Shown: positions 34,030-43,286 of the stretch, one piece after another
How the letters are laid out: the number at the start of each line of letters is the position of its first letter
Position numbering within the stretch: position 1 is the stretch's first letter
Assembly: GCF_006345825.1 (NCBI RefSeq)
Contig: NZ_VCIX01000069.1
Location: 1 to 64,000 of the forward strand
Length of the DNA: 64,000 bases
DNA from: Paenibacillus paridis
GTDB taxonomy: Bacteria > Bacillota > Bacilli > Paenibacillales > Paenibacillaceae
Direction of reading: 5' to 3'
Program-made: the position numbers and the translations under genes
The notes under the pieces: model-generated
What the model was told of the DNA's origin: nothing
Database searches by the model: none
Seen by the model: the letters and a program-made list of their open reading frames with translations, nothing else

Positions 34030-35694
34030 ATGAAAGGAAAAAAGGGAATAGCGCTTTTACTGTCTTCATTTCTCGTTCTTTCGCTGGCTGCATGCAGCAG
34101 CGGCAACAGCAATAACGGAGGCACTACACCTGAAGAAAGCGCGGCTGGCAGCAACACGCCCAAGGACACCGCTTCGATAACGCCCTTGGGGAAATACGAT
34201 CCTCCGATTGAAGTAACGGCCGTTCGGGGAATTACCGAGGGCACCAAGTACAGCGAAGGAGAATCCATTGACAACAACGTGTGGTCGAAGGCCTACGAGA
34301 GCGAGCTTGGTGTGAAGGTGAAGTATTTATGGACAACGCCGACCGCCCAATACGATCAGAAGCTTAACATCGCCATCGCTTCCGATGATCTGCCTGATAT
34401 TACGCCGGTCAGCGCTTCCCAGCTGAAACGGCTGGTCGAGGATGACGCTCTTGAGGATCTCACCTCTCTCTACGAGAAGTACGGCTCGGAGCTGACCAAA
34501 GGCATTATGTCGCAAGACGGAGGCAATGCCATTAAATCCGCTACCTTCGACGGCAAGCTGTACGGTCTGCCGAATATGACCTCCGGGCTTGGACAAACCC
34601 ATGTCCTCTGGGTACGTACGGACTGGCTTCAGAAGCTCGGGCTGCCTGAGCCCAAAACGATGGACGACGTGATCAAAACCGCCGAAGCTTTCGTTAAGCA
34701 GGACCCGGACGGCAACAATAAAGCCGACACATACGGCCTTGGCATTAATAAAGATATCTTCGGCTTCTACGCCGGCATGCAAGGCTTCTTTAACGGCTTT
34801 CATGCCTATCCAAACACATGGGTGAAGGATGCCTCAGGAAAACTGGGCTACGGCAGCGTACAGCCGGAAACCAAAGCAGCATTGCTGAAGCTGCAGGAGC
34901 TTTATAAACAAGGCCTGCTTGACAAGGAGTTCGGAACCAAGGACGCGACCAAGGTAAGCGAAGCTGCCAACGGCGGCAAGCTGGGTTTGTTCTATGGCTT
35001 CTTCTGGAATGCAGGCTGGCTGCAGGACGGAAAAAATGCGGACCCTGCGATGGAATGGAAACCGATCTCGATCGTCTCCATCGACGACCAGCCTGCCAAA
35101 GCACAAGTGCCTTTTGCCATCAACACGTATTATGTGGTCAAAAAAGGAGCGAAAAACCCGGAAGCGGCCGTTAAGGTGCTGAACTTCGACTTCGAGAAGC
35201 TTTGGGGCGAAACAGCCCAGCCGGATGTTTATAGCGTCAACAACAATACCGCCATTTTCGAATACGCGCTCCTCTATGGCGAAGCGCCGCGCAAAAATCT
35301 CGACGCCTATCTCAACGTAGTCAAGGCATTGGAAGCGAAGGATTCTTCCAGCTTAAATACAGAGGAGAAAGGTTATTATGACAATATTTTGGCCTTCCGT
35401 GCTGGAGACCATAAGCTGTGGGGCAATGAACAGATGTACGGGCCAGCCGGCTCCTTATCGGTCATTGACGGCTACTCCAAAAACGCGCAGCTTGTCGATG
35501 ACGCTTACTTCGGCGCCCCTACGCAAGGGATGACCGATAACAATGCTACGCTTCAAAAGCTGCAGTTAGAGGTATTCACCCGCATTATCATGGGCGGTTC
35601 GATCGACGAATTCGATCAATTCGTAACTCAGTGGAATGATCTTGGCGGCAATACGATTACCGGAGAAGTGAACGCTTGGCAGGCTTCCCAATAA
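34030..35694 (+). CDS. LplA-like extracellular solute-binding lipoprotein
   Basis: 554-aa lipoprotein, the sugar receptor of a carbohydrate ABC importer (family-1 type, LplA-like). Lipoprotein signal with lipobox LAAC at about residues 19-22, then a Ser/Asn/Gly-rich linker. Typical features: DDLPDITPVSASQLKRLV, LYGLPNM, WVRTDWLQKLGLPEPKT (about 195-212), and the long C-terminal half usual for 500-plus-residue Paenibacillus binding proteins. GAAAGGGG ribosome site. First gene of a four-gene run with two permeases and a GH4 enzyme; no ATPase is encoded, so a shared MsmX-type ATPase presumably energises it. Confidence 0.92.
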   Translation: MKGKKGIALLLSSFLVLSLAACSSGNSNNGGTTPEESAAGSNTPKDTASITPLGKYDPPIEVTAVRGITEGTKYSEGESIDNNVWSKAYESELGVKVKYLWTTPTAQYDQKLNIAIASDDLPDITPVSASQLKRLVEDDALEDLTSLYEKYGSELTKGIMSQDGGNAIKSATFDGKLYGLPNMTSGLGQTHVLWVRTDWLQKLGLPEPKTMDDVIKTAEAFVKQDPDGNNKADTYGLGINKDIFGFYAGMQGFFNGFHAYPNTWVKDASGKLGYGSVQPETKAALLKLQELYKQGLLDKEFGTKDATKVSEAANGGKLGLFYGFFWNAGWLQDGKNADPAMEWKPISIVSIDDQPAKAQVPFAINTYYVVKKGAKNPEAAVKVLNFDFEKLWGETAQPDVYSVNNNTAIFEYALLYGEAPRKNLDAYLNVVKALEAKDSSSLNTEEKGYYDNILAFRAGDHKLWGNEQMYGPAGSLSVIDGYSKNAQLVDDAYFGAPTQGMTDNNATLQKLQLEVFTRIIMGGSIDEFDQFVTQWNDLGGNTITGEVNAWQASQ

Positions 35695-35730
35695 GGGATG
35701 CCTCTCCGGCAAGAAAGAGGCGAATAACCA

Positions 35731-36627
35731 ATGAAACGTAAGACCATCCGTGAGCTGCCCTTTCATCTGATGATTCTGCCGGGCTTTCTCCTGGTATTCA
35801 TTTACAGCTACGTGCCGATGGCTGGCATCATCATGGCGTTCGAGAGACTGGTTCCGTCCAAGGGGATGTTTCGGTCCCCCTGGGTCGGATGGAAGAACTT
35901 TGAGTATATGCTGCATCTGCCCGGGACGCTTAGCGTCCTCGGCAACACCTTCTTCATCGCAGGCATGAAGATGGCCGCCGGCATTGTCGTCCCCGTCCTG
36001 TTCGCGCTGCTGCTGAATGAAGCGCGCAATCGGCTGTTCAAGCGCAGCATCCAGACGATCATTTATTTTCCGCATTTTTTGTCCTGGATCATATTAAGCG
36101 GCATTCTTATCGATATTCTCTCACCGTCTACGGGTCTTGTGAATGGATTGCTCGGCTCGTTAGGCATTCCGTCTATTTATTTTCTCGGCGATCCCGACTG
36201 GTTCCCGTTCACGCTCGTATTGACGGACACCTGGAAAGAGTTTGGCTACGGAACCATCGTTTATCTTGCTGCTTTGACCAGCATCAATCCGGCTTTATAC
36301 GAGGCGGCTTCCATGGACGGAGCAGGCAGAATGAGGCAGACGCTGAACGTCACGCTGCCCGCCTTGCTGCCCATGATCGTCCTGATGTCGGTGCTAAGCC
36401 TAGGCAATGTACTCAACGCTGGCTTCGAGCAGGTGTTTAACCTGTATAGCCCCCAAGTGTACAAGACCGGTGACATTATCGATACGCTAGTATTCCGCAT
36501 CGGGCTTGAAAATGCCAATTATGGCGTCGCTACTGCCGTCGGGTTGTTTAAATCAGTTGTTTCCTTCGTCATGATCGGCGTTTCCTATATGCTTGCTTAC
36601 CGGCTGACAAACTATCGGATTTTTTAG
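35731..36627 (+). CDS. LplB-like sugar ABC transporter permease
   Basis: 298-aa permease with six predicted membrane segments. N-terminal FHLMILPGFLLVFIYSYVPM is characteristic of the LplB/YteP group; the coupling EAA loop is ALYEAASMDGAGRMRQTLNV (about residues 189-208). 36 bp after the binding protein gene. Forms a heteromeric channel with the next permease. Substrate likely an oligosaccharide or galactoside released by the nearby glycosidases. Confidence 0.93.
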   Translation: MKRKTIRELPFHLMILPGFLLVFIYSYVPMAGIIMAFERLVPSKGMFRSPWVGWKNFEYMLHLPGTLSVLGNTFFIAGMKMAAGIVVPVLFALLLNEARNRLFKRSIQTIIYFPHFLSWIILSGILIDILSPSTGLVNGLLGSLGIPSIYFLGDPDWFPFTLVLTDTWKEFGYGTIVYLAALTSINPALYEAASMDGAGRMRQTLNVTLPALLPMIVLMSVLSLGNVLNAGFEQVFNLYSPQVYKTGDIIDTLVFRIGLENANYGVATAVGLFKSVVSFVMIGVSYMLAYRLTNYRIF

Positions 36628-36643
36628 GAAAAGTGGGTTGACC

Positions 36644-37528
36644 ATGAATAAACACGCTTCGATAAGCAGACGGACGTTTCTCGCGTTCAACTATTTGTTC
36701 TTAGCCGCCGTAGCCATTGCCTGCCTCTTCCCCTTGCTGAATGTGCTGGCGATATCGTTCAGCTCCAGCGCTGCCGTAAGCGCGGGGAAAGTAAGCCTTT
36801 GGCCCGTCGACTTCAATCTTAAATCTTATTCCTTCGTGCTGAGCAAGCCTGAGTTCGGGCGGGCGTTCCTGATTTCCTTGGGACGGGTGGCCGTTGGCGT
36901 TCCGCTTAATATGCTGCTGACCATCTTGATTGCCTACCCGTTGTCCAAACGAAGCCATGAATTCCGCTTCCGCAACGCTTACGCCTGGTATTTCGTCGTG
37001 ACGATGCTATTCAGCGGAGGCCTGATTCCTTGGTACATGACCATCAAGATGACCGGCATTATCGACACGTTCTGGGCCATGATTTTGCCTGGCGCCGTAC
37101 CGATCTTCAACGTTATTCTGCTGCTCAACTTCTTCAAATCGCTGCCTGATGAAATTGATCAGGCCGCCCAGATCGACGGGGCTAGCCGGTGGCAAACGCT
37201 GTGGCAGATCGCCGTGCCCCTTTCCGCTCCGGCAGTCGCTACGCTGACATTGTTCTGCATTGTAACACACTGGAATTCGTGGTTCGACGGATTAATTCTA
37301 ATGAATAGGCCGGACAACTACCCGCTGCAAAGCTATCTTCAAACCGTCATCGTCAATCGGGACTTGTCGCTTATGGCAGCCCAGGACATATTGAAGTGGG
37401 CAGAGGTATCCGATCGCACGTCCAAAGCAGCTCAAGTGTTTGTAGCCGTGCTCCCCGTGCTGTTCGTCTATCCATTCCTGCAAAAATATTTTGCGGAAGG
37501 CATCGTCATGGGCAGCGTTAAAGGCTAA
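36644..37528 (+). CDS. LplC-like sugar ABC transporter permease
   Basis: 294-aa permease, six membrane segments, EAA loop DEIDQAAQIDGASRWQTLWQ (about residues 167-186) and a C-terminal FAEGIVMGSVKG ending that is diagnostic of this permease group. ATG 36644 preferred over an in-frame TTG two codons upstream. Partner of the permease at 35731-36627. Confidence 0.93.
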   Translation: MNKHASISRRTFLAFNYLFLAAVAIACLFPLLNVLAISFSSSAAVSAGKVSLWPVDFNLKSYSFVLSKPEFGRAFLISLGRVAVGVPLNMLLTILIAYPLSKRSHEFRFRNAYAWYFVVTMLFSGGLIPWYMTIKMTGIIDTFWAMILPGAVPIFNVILLLNFFKSLPDEIDQAAQIDGASRWQTLWQIAVPLSAPAVATLTLFCIVTHWNSWFDGLILMNRPDNYPLQSYLQTVIVNRDLSLMAAQDILKWAEVSDRTSKAAQVFVAVLPVLFVYPFLQKYFAEGIVMGSVKG

Positions 37529-37578
37529 CTGCGAGACATCATTCATTTCATCATCTAACAGAGGAGTAGAGAGAAACT

Positions 37579-38877
37579 ATGGCAAAAATCGCATTCATCG
37601 GTGCAGGAAGCACCATTTTCGTCAAAAACGTACTTGGCGACTGTATACTCACGCCAGCGCTTGCCGATGCGCACATCGCTTTGCATGATATTGATTTGGA
37701 GCGCTTGAAGGAATCGGAGAAGATGCTGATCAACTTAAATCAGAATCTGGGCGGCAAAGCAACCATCAAGGCCTATGCAGACCGCAGGGAAGCTCTTAAG
37801 GGCGCAGATTATGTCATCAATGCCATCTCCGTCGGAGCCTTCGAGCCCGTCATTCGCAGCGATCACGAAATGCCGCGCAAATACGGCCTGAAACAAACCT
37901 ACGCCGATACGCTGGGCATGGGCGGCTTGTTCCGGGGGCTTCGGACGATCGACGTCATGCTGGAGTTCGCACGGGATATGGAGGAGCTCTGCCCTGACGC
38001 TTGGTTCCTGAACTATACGAATCCGATGGCCATCCTGACAGGAGCGATTTTGCGGGAAACAGGCGTCAAAGCAGTAGGCTTGTGCCATAGCGTTCAGGTT
38101 TGCGCGAAGGAGCTGCTGGAGGGCCTCGGCATGAGCGCGGAGGATGTGCGCTGGCGCATTGCCGGCATTAATCACCAAGCCTGGCTGCTCGATATTACAC
38201 GCGGCGGCGAAGATCTGTATCCAGAAATCAAACGGCGGGCAGCAGCGCGCAAAGGACCGCATGATGACATGGTCCGTTACGAAATTATGAACACCTTCGG
38301 CTATTATGTAACCGAATCCAGCATGCACGGGGCCGAATACGTCCCTTATTTCATCAAGAACGCCTATCCGGAACTTCTGGAGCAGTACAATATCCCAACG
38401 GAAAATTACAAGGGCTGGGGCGACAGCAACAAGCTTTATTGGGAGCAGGCGATGAACGGATTAGTTAACAATGCTTCCGTCACACACACGCGTACTCATG
38501 AATATGCCTCTTACATCATGGAAGCGATGGAGACGAATATCCCGTATAAAATTGCAGGCAACGTGCTCAATACCGGCGGCCTTATCTCGAATTTGCCGGA
38601 AGAGGCTTGCGTAGAGGTATCCTGCATCGTAGACAGCGAAGGCGTGACGCCTACCCGCTTCGGCGCGCTTCCTCCGCAGCTCGCGGCGCTTAACCGCACG
38701 AACATCAATATGCAGCTGCTCACGATTGAAGCAGCGATTACTCGCAAGCGCGAGCATATTTACCACGCGGCGCTGCTAGACCCGCACACAGGCGCAGAGC
38801 TGCCTATCGACAATATTAAAGCGCTGGTGGACGAAATGCTTGATGCCAATCAATATTTGCTTCCAAACTATCGCTAA
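37579..38877 (+). CDS. family GH4 alpha-galactosidase/alpha-glucosidase-type enzyme
   Basis: 432-aa intracellular NAD- and Mn-dependent glycosidase of family GH4. Rossmann loop IAFIGAGSTIFVKNVLGD (about residues 4-21), the metal-site Cys in VGLCHSVQVC (about 171-176), NYTNPMAI (about 148-155) and GINHQAWLLDI (about 195-205). The CHSVQ form is that of MelA-type alpha-galactosidases rather than 6-phospho-glycosidases (CN-P), which fits an ABC (unphosphorylated) import route. GGAGTAGAG-type ribosome site. It probably hydrolyses the imported galactoside. Confidence 0.9.
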   Translation: MAKIAFIGAGSTIFVKNVLGDCILTPALADAHIALHDIDLERLKESEKMLINLNQNLGGKATIKAYADRREALKGADYVINAISVGAFEPVIRSDHEMPRKYGLKQTYADTLGMGGLFRGLRTIDVMLEFARDMEELCPDAWFLNYTNPMAILTGAILRETGVKAVGLCHSVQVCAKELLEGLGMSAEDVRWRIAGINHQAWLLDITRGGEDLYPEIKRRAAARKGPHDDMVRYEIMNTFGYYVTESSMHGAEYVPYFIKNAYPELLEQYNIPTENYKGWGDSNKLYWEQAMNGLVNNASVTHTRTHEYASYIMEAMETNIPYKIAGNVLNTGGLISNLPEEACVEVSCIVDSEGVTPTRFGALPPQLAALNRTNINMQLLTIEAAITRKREHIYHAALLDPHTGAELPIDNIKALVDEMLDANQYLLPNYR

Positions 38878-38887
38878 TGCATGAATC

Positions 38888-38933
38888 AAAAAAGCAGCTA
38901 TCGTGCCAATTACGATAGCTGCTTATTTTATTT
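38888..38933 (+). terminator. Rho-independent terminator after GH4 gene
   Basis: 13-bp inverted repeat AAGCAGCTATCGT (38892-38904) and ACGATAGCTGCTT (38912-38924) with flanking A and T runs; works in both directions. The following 38934-39181 shows nothing recognisable apart from the next gene's ribosome site. Confidence 0.88.
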
Positions 38934-39181
38934 GTTTAGGCGCATACGCTCGTTCGTTTCCATTCGCATTTAAATCGTCCAATATGCTATTATACAAGTT
39001 GGACAAACATTAGCGGCTATCGTCATTTTCTGGTCGAAGCAGCTCGTTTTTTGCTGAAATATAAGAATGACATTACGTTATAACGATGAATTCATTCTTA
39101 TAGTTAAACCAAGTTGAACGTTAGGCTCTCCGAATACTGAGGAGCCGCGATTGCGTTCGCCATTTTGAGGAGGATATTGGA

Positions 39182-39910
39182 ATGTTATTCAAAAACAAAC
39201 GTCTGGGAATGATGCTTCTTCTTACACTCACGCTGCTTGTCGTATTATCAGGCTGCGGCGGCGGCAGCAAAGGAACGGGCGGCAGTAACAACCAAGGCTC
39301 AGCTGGCGGGAACACAGCCACTACGCCGCCTACGGAAACGCCTACAGAAGCGCCTGTAGCGGAAGATGGTCCTGAACTGCTAGGTTCGGACAAGCACCCC
39401 GTGGTTACGATTGAGCTTAGCAATGACCAAATCATCAAGCTGGAGCTTTATCCAGAGGTCGCTGCCAACACGGTTAACAACTTCATCTCGCTTGTGAACA
39501 AAGGATTTTACGACGGCGTTATCTTTCACCGGGTCATCCCGGGCTTCATGATTCAAGGCGGCGATCCGGACGGCACCGGCATGGGCGGTCCCGGCTACAG
39601 CATTCCAGGCGAGTTCAGCAGCAATGGCTTCGAAAATAAGCTGAAGCATACGCGAGGCGTGCTTTCCATGGCTCGCACGAATGTACCGGATTCCGGAGGC
39701 TCGCAGTTCTTCATCATGGTAGCTGACGCTCCATCTCTAGATAATGAATACGCAGCATTCGGCAAAGTAACTGAAGGAATAGAAGCCGTTGATGAGATCG
39801 TAAACCAGACCACAGGCGCAAATGATCGCCCTACGGACCCGATCTCAATGAAAAAAGTTACCGTAGACACGCTGGGCATGACTTTTGAAGAGCCCAAAAA
39901 GGTAGAGTAA
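39182..39910 (+). CDS. lipoprotein cyclophilin-type peptidyl-prolyl isomerase
   Basis: 242-aa surface lipoprotein: signal with lipobox LSGC at about residues 21-24, a Gly/Thr/Pro-rich linker (about 25-62), then a cyclophilin domain (about 75-235) with the catalytic Arg/Phe in VIFHRVIPGFMIQGGDPDG (about 119-137), and NVPDSGGSQFFIMVADAP. It would accelerate folding of secreted proteins outside the membrane. GGAGGATA ribosome site. Single gene with its own terminator. Confidence 0.92.
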   Translation: MLFKNKRLGMMLLLTLTLLVVLSGCGGGSKGTGGSNNQGSAGGNTATTPPTETPTEAPVAEDGPELLGSDKHPVVTIELSNDQIIKLELYPEVAANTVNNFISLVNKGFYDGVIFHRVIPGFMIQGGDPDGTGMGGPGYSIPGEFSSNGFENKLKHTRGVLSMARTNVPDSGGSQFFIMVADAPSLDNEYAAFGKVTEGIEAVDEIVNQTTGANDRPTDPISMKKVTVDTLGMTFEEPKKVE

Positions 39911-39978
39911 CACTGCAAAACCAATCATCCTTCGCACTGGTTCTCCTATTCGTGTGAGCTCATGCAGTAGCAAGGTAT

Positions 39979-40026
39979 AAAAAAGCGTTCAAATTCACTG
40001 TAAAAGTGGATTTGAACGCTTTTTTC
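39979..40026 (+). terminator. Rho-independent terminator after cyclophilin gene
   Basis: Long stem around GCGTTCAAATTCACT and AGTGGATTTGAACGC with A-run before and T-run after. Between here and 40189 nothing else is recognised. Confidence 0.9.
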
Positions 40027-40189
40027 ATCTGAGTATCTACCTTCCCTAGCCTTATTGCCATTCTAGAATATTCAATTATAGCTCACGGAAACCTATGCCA
40101 AATCATCCGACTTCTAAAAAAATCGATGGCCATGTTGATGCGGCTCAACCTTTCTGGTAAGAAGGTCGTTTCCGGGTCACCTTTTTTTT

Positions 40190-41545
40190 CTAAGCCTGTT
40201 CCTGCTCAACGAGATGCGCCTTACGGAAATGATGTTCGCTCGGACGTTCCAAGCCCAGATGCTCACGGAGGGTATTGCCCGTATAATCCTTGCGGAACAA
40301 TCCGCGGTCCTGAAGAATCGGCACAACTAAATTGACAAAATCATCAAGTCCACCGGGCAGTACAGGCGCCATGATATTAAAGCCGTCGCAGCCGTATTCC
40401 TCGAACCATAGCTGGATTAGGTCCGCCAGCTGTTCGGGCGTGCCCACAAATTGCAGATGCCCCCGCGCTCCGAGTATTCGCCTGCCCAAATCACGCATAG
40501 ATAGCTGCTCCCTACGCGCCAGATCCATGATTAGCTGTACGCGGCTTTTCATGCCGTTGGACGCTCCGACGGGATCGGGAATGTCCGGCAGCTGCTCGTC
40601 AAGCGAGTAGCCGCTAATATCAAAGCTGAGGAAGGCCGATAGAAAACCGATAATCGCCGATTCCGGGATAAGCTCCTGCAGCTCCTGGAAGCGCTGATTC
40701 GCCTCTTCCTCCGTTGCTCCAAGGATAGGCGACAGGCCCGGCATAATCTTCAGGCTTCCGCGTTCTCTACCATAATCGCCCAGCTTACTATTCACACTTT
40801 CATAGAACGCCTTGGCCGACTCCAGCGATTGCTGCGCCGTAAAAATCACCTCGCCCGTACTCGCGGCAAAATCTTTCCCCGGCTCGGACGAGCCCGCTTG
40901 GATGAGCACCGGATAGCCTTGCGGCGACCTCGGCACGTTGAGCGGCCCCTTTGTTGAATACCATTGTCCGCTATAGTCCACAGGCTTCACTTTTGCTTCA
41001 TCAGCAAATTGGTTTGACTGGCGATCAAGCACAAGCGCCCCATCCTCCCAGCTATCCCATAGCCGCGTAACGACATCCACGAACTCGCGCGCCATCTCGT
41101 AACGAAGCCCATGCTCCGGATGCTCCGGCCGGCCATAATTATGAGCCTCAATATCCAGCTGCGAGGTAACGATATTCCAGCCTGCGCGCCCGCCGCTAAT
41201 ATGGTCAAGCGAAGAAAACTTACGCGCTACGTTAAACGGCTCGTTGTACGTCGTCGAGACGGTTGCCGTCAAGCCAATTTTCTCGGTAGCTGCAGACAAC
41301 GCGGATAACAGCGTAATTGGCTCCAGCATGCCGGCGACCGCTTGGCCCACATTCGTGGCATACAATAAATCCGCGAAAAAAATCATATCCAGCTTGCCGT
41401 GTTCGGCAGTTTGTGCCAGCTCCCGATAAAACTTCACGTCGAACATGCCCTCGACGCCTGAATCCGGATGCCGCCAGCCCGCATGGTGATGCCCCGCATA
41501 ATAAATGAACGCTCCCAGATGGAGTTGCTCGTGCCGTTTCCCCAT
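40190..41545 (-). CDS. LLM-class flavin-dependent monooxygenase (NtaA/SnaA/DszA type)
   Basis: 451-aa FMNH2-dependent monooxygenase of the luciferase-like superfamily, subgroup of nitrilotriacetate/dibenzothiophene-sulfone monooxygenases. Features: GAFIYYAGHHHAGWRHP (about residues 12-28), GKLDMIFFADLLY (about 49-61), HISGGRAGWNIVTS (about 114-127) and QAGSSEPGKDFAA (about 221-233). It is transcribed after an SsuABC-like importer, so it probably desulfonates or oxidises an imported organosulfur compound to release sulfite or a usable sulfur source. Flavin reductase partner not in the window. Confidence 0.9.
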   Translation of the reverse strand: MGKRHEQLHLGAFIYYAGHHHAGWRHPDSGVEGMFDVKFYRELAQTAEHGKLDMIFFADLLYATNVGQAVAGMLEPITLLSALSAATEKIGLTATVSTTYNEPFNVARKFSSLDHISGGRAGWNIVTSQLDIEAHNYGRPEHPEHGLRYEMAREFVDVVTRLWDSWEDGALVLDRQSNQFADEAKVKPVDYSGQWYSTKGPLNVPRSPQGYPVLIQAGSSEPGKDFAASTGEVIFTAQQSLESAKAFYESVNSKLGDYGRERGSLKIMPGLSPILGATEEEANQRFQELQELIPESAIIGFLSAFLSFDISGYSLDEQLPDIPDPVGASNGMKSRVQLIMDLARREQLSMRDLGRRILGARGHLQFVGTPEQLADLIQLWFEEYGCDGFNIMAPVLPGGLDDFVNLVVPILQDRGLFRKDYTGNTLREHLGLERPSEHHFRKAHLVEQEQA

Positions 41546-41580
41546 AATTGATTACCTGCCTCTCCCAACCATCGATGTCC

Positions 41581-42402
41581 TTACCCTTTATACGTATCGC
41601 GCCAGCGAAGCCACCGGGTTTCCAGCAGGCGAACCGCTGAATCCGACAGCTTGCCGACAACGGCAAAAATGATAATGCCAACAAAAACAATTTCCGTCTC
41701 CGAGTAGGCTCTTGCATCCTGAATCATATAACCAATGCCCGCGCTCGTGCCCATCATTTCCGCTACGACCAGCAGCAGCCAGGAAACGCCAAGCGATAGC
41801 CTTACGCCAAGCAAAATATTAGGAAGAGCGGCAGGAATGATGAGCTTCGTCACCTGCTGTAACTTCGTGTATTGAAAAATCCGGGACACCTCGTACAGCT
41901 TCGCATCGGTGCTCCGTATGCCTAAAAATGTATTCACGTAAACCGGGAAGAAAGCCCCCAGCCCGATAAGCAGCACCTTGGAAAACTCACCGATCCCAAA
42001 CCACAATATAAATAGCGGAATAACGGAGAGCAAAGGCACGGTGCGCAGCATTTGCAGCGATGGGTCAAGCGTCTTCTCCACGACCTTGCCAAGACCCGAG
42101 GACAAGCCGAGCAGCAAACCCAGCGTGCCTCCCAGAAAAAAGCCCATGCCGGCGCGGTAAATGCTGATGCCCAAATGCTCAAACAATTCTCCGCTGGCGC
42201 CAAGGGCCGCAAAGCTCTTTAGAATGGCAAGGGGAGAGGGCAATATGGTCTCCGAAAGCAATCCCATGCCGGTGGACGCCTGCCACAGAGCAACGACCAC
42301 AAGCGGCACAATCCAGCCATGCAAGGGCTTAGGGATACGGCTGAGCCAGTCTCCTCCTGCCGCACGATCGGCTGTCTTCTTCTCCACCACTTGCCCACTC
42401 AT
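41581..42402 (-). CDS. aliphatic-sulfonate-type ABC permease, copy 2
   Basis: 273-aa permease (SsuC/TauC type), six membrane segments, coupling region ILWFGIGEFSKVLLIGLGAF and FQYTKLQQVTKLIIPAALPN. Its ATG overlaps the stop of the neighbouring permease by four bases. It is a clear paralogue of that permease (shared PLFILWFG, MLRTVPLL, and a C-terminal WRDTYKG matching WQDSYKG). The N-terminus has a short polar extension. Confidence 0.9.
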   Translation of the reverse strand: MSGQVVEKKTADRAAGGDWLSRIPKPLHGWIVPLVVVALWQASTGMGLLSETILPSPLAILKSFAALGASGELFEHLGISIYRAGMGFFLGGTLGLLLGLSSGLGKVVEKTLDPSLQMLRTVPLLSVIPLFILWFGIGEFSKVLLIGLGAFFPVYVNTFLGIRSTDAKLYEVSRIFQYTKLQQVTKLIIPAALPNILLGVRLSLGVSWLLLVVAEMMGTSAGIGYMIQDARAYSETEIVFVGIIIFAVVGKLSDSAVRLLETRWLRWRDTYKG

Positions 42403-43250
42403 GATGCGTCTCCCCCTTTGTAGCTATCCTGCCATCTCAGCAGTCTTCTTTCCAGCAGCTTAACCAGCGAATCCGTCAGCTTTCCGACCAGTGCGAATAC
42501 AATGATGCCTACGAACACGACCGATGTAATCGAGAAATAACGCGCATCGTTAATCAAGAAACCGATCCCTGAGCTTGAGCCCATCATTTCCGCCACGACC
42601 AGACCGAGCCAGGCGACACCGATGGACAGCCTCATGCCGAGAAAAATATTCGGGAGTGAAGCCGGCAGCACCAGCTTGCTGATCATCTGCCAGCGGCTGA
42701 ACTGCAGCACGCGTGCGACATCGAACAGCTTGCCGTCTACTGAACGGATGCCAAGAAACGTATTCACGTAAAGCGGGAAAAACGATCCTTTGGCGATCAA
42801 CAGAATTTTGGATGTCTCGTCAAATCCGAACCACAAAATAAACAATGGCGCCACCGCCAGATGCGGCAGTGTGCGGAGCATTTGCAGCGATGGATCAATG
42901 AGCCGCTCCGTCTTGTAGGAGAAGCCCACCCAAAGGCCTGCTGCAAGACCGAGCCCGCCGCCGAGCAAGAATCCTAGCAAGGCGCGCCAGGTCGATACGC
43001 CAAGATGACGAAGCAGTTCTCCAGAGGCCACCAAGCTGACAAACTCCTGTACGATCACGCCTGGCGTAGGCAGCAGCGTCGGGTTGAGTTTGCCCATCCA
43101 TCCCGCAATTTGCCACACAGCAAGCAGGATGACGGGCAGCAGTACGCCTAGCAATAGATTGACCGACTGTATGGAGAAGCGGCTCGGTTGCCTGTGCTTC
43201 TCCGCGCGAATGCGCCCGGGCAGTACCCTTTTCGTTTCTGCTTGCTGCAT
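42399..43250 (-). CDS. aliphatic-sulfonate-type ABC permease, copy 1
   Basis: 283-aa permease (SsuC/TauC type) with the same motif set: PSLQMLRTLPHLAVAPLFIL, VLQFSRWQMISKLVLPASLP. It lies between the binding protein and the second permease. Two different permeases in one operon suggest a heterodimeric membrane channel, whereas SsuC normally homodimerises. Duplication is the simplest origin. Confidence 0.9.
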   Translation of the reverse strand: MQQAETKRVLPGRIRAEKHRQPSRFSIQSVNLLLGVLLPVILLAVWQIAGWMGKLNPTLLPTPGVIVQEFVSLVASGELLRHLGVSTWRALLGFLLGGGLGLAAGLWVGFSYKTERLIDPSLQMLRTLPHLAVAPLFILWFGFDETSKILLIAKGSFFPLYVNTFLGIRSVDGKLFDVARVLQFSRWQMISKLVLPASLPNIFLGMRLSIGVAWLGLVVAEMMGSSSGIGFLINDARYFSITSVVFVGIIVFALVGKLTDSLVKLLERRLLRWQDSYKGGDAS

Positions 43251-43286
43251 AACAAACGCCTCGTTTCTTTATCTTTTTCAGACTGC

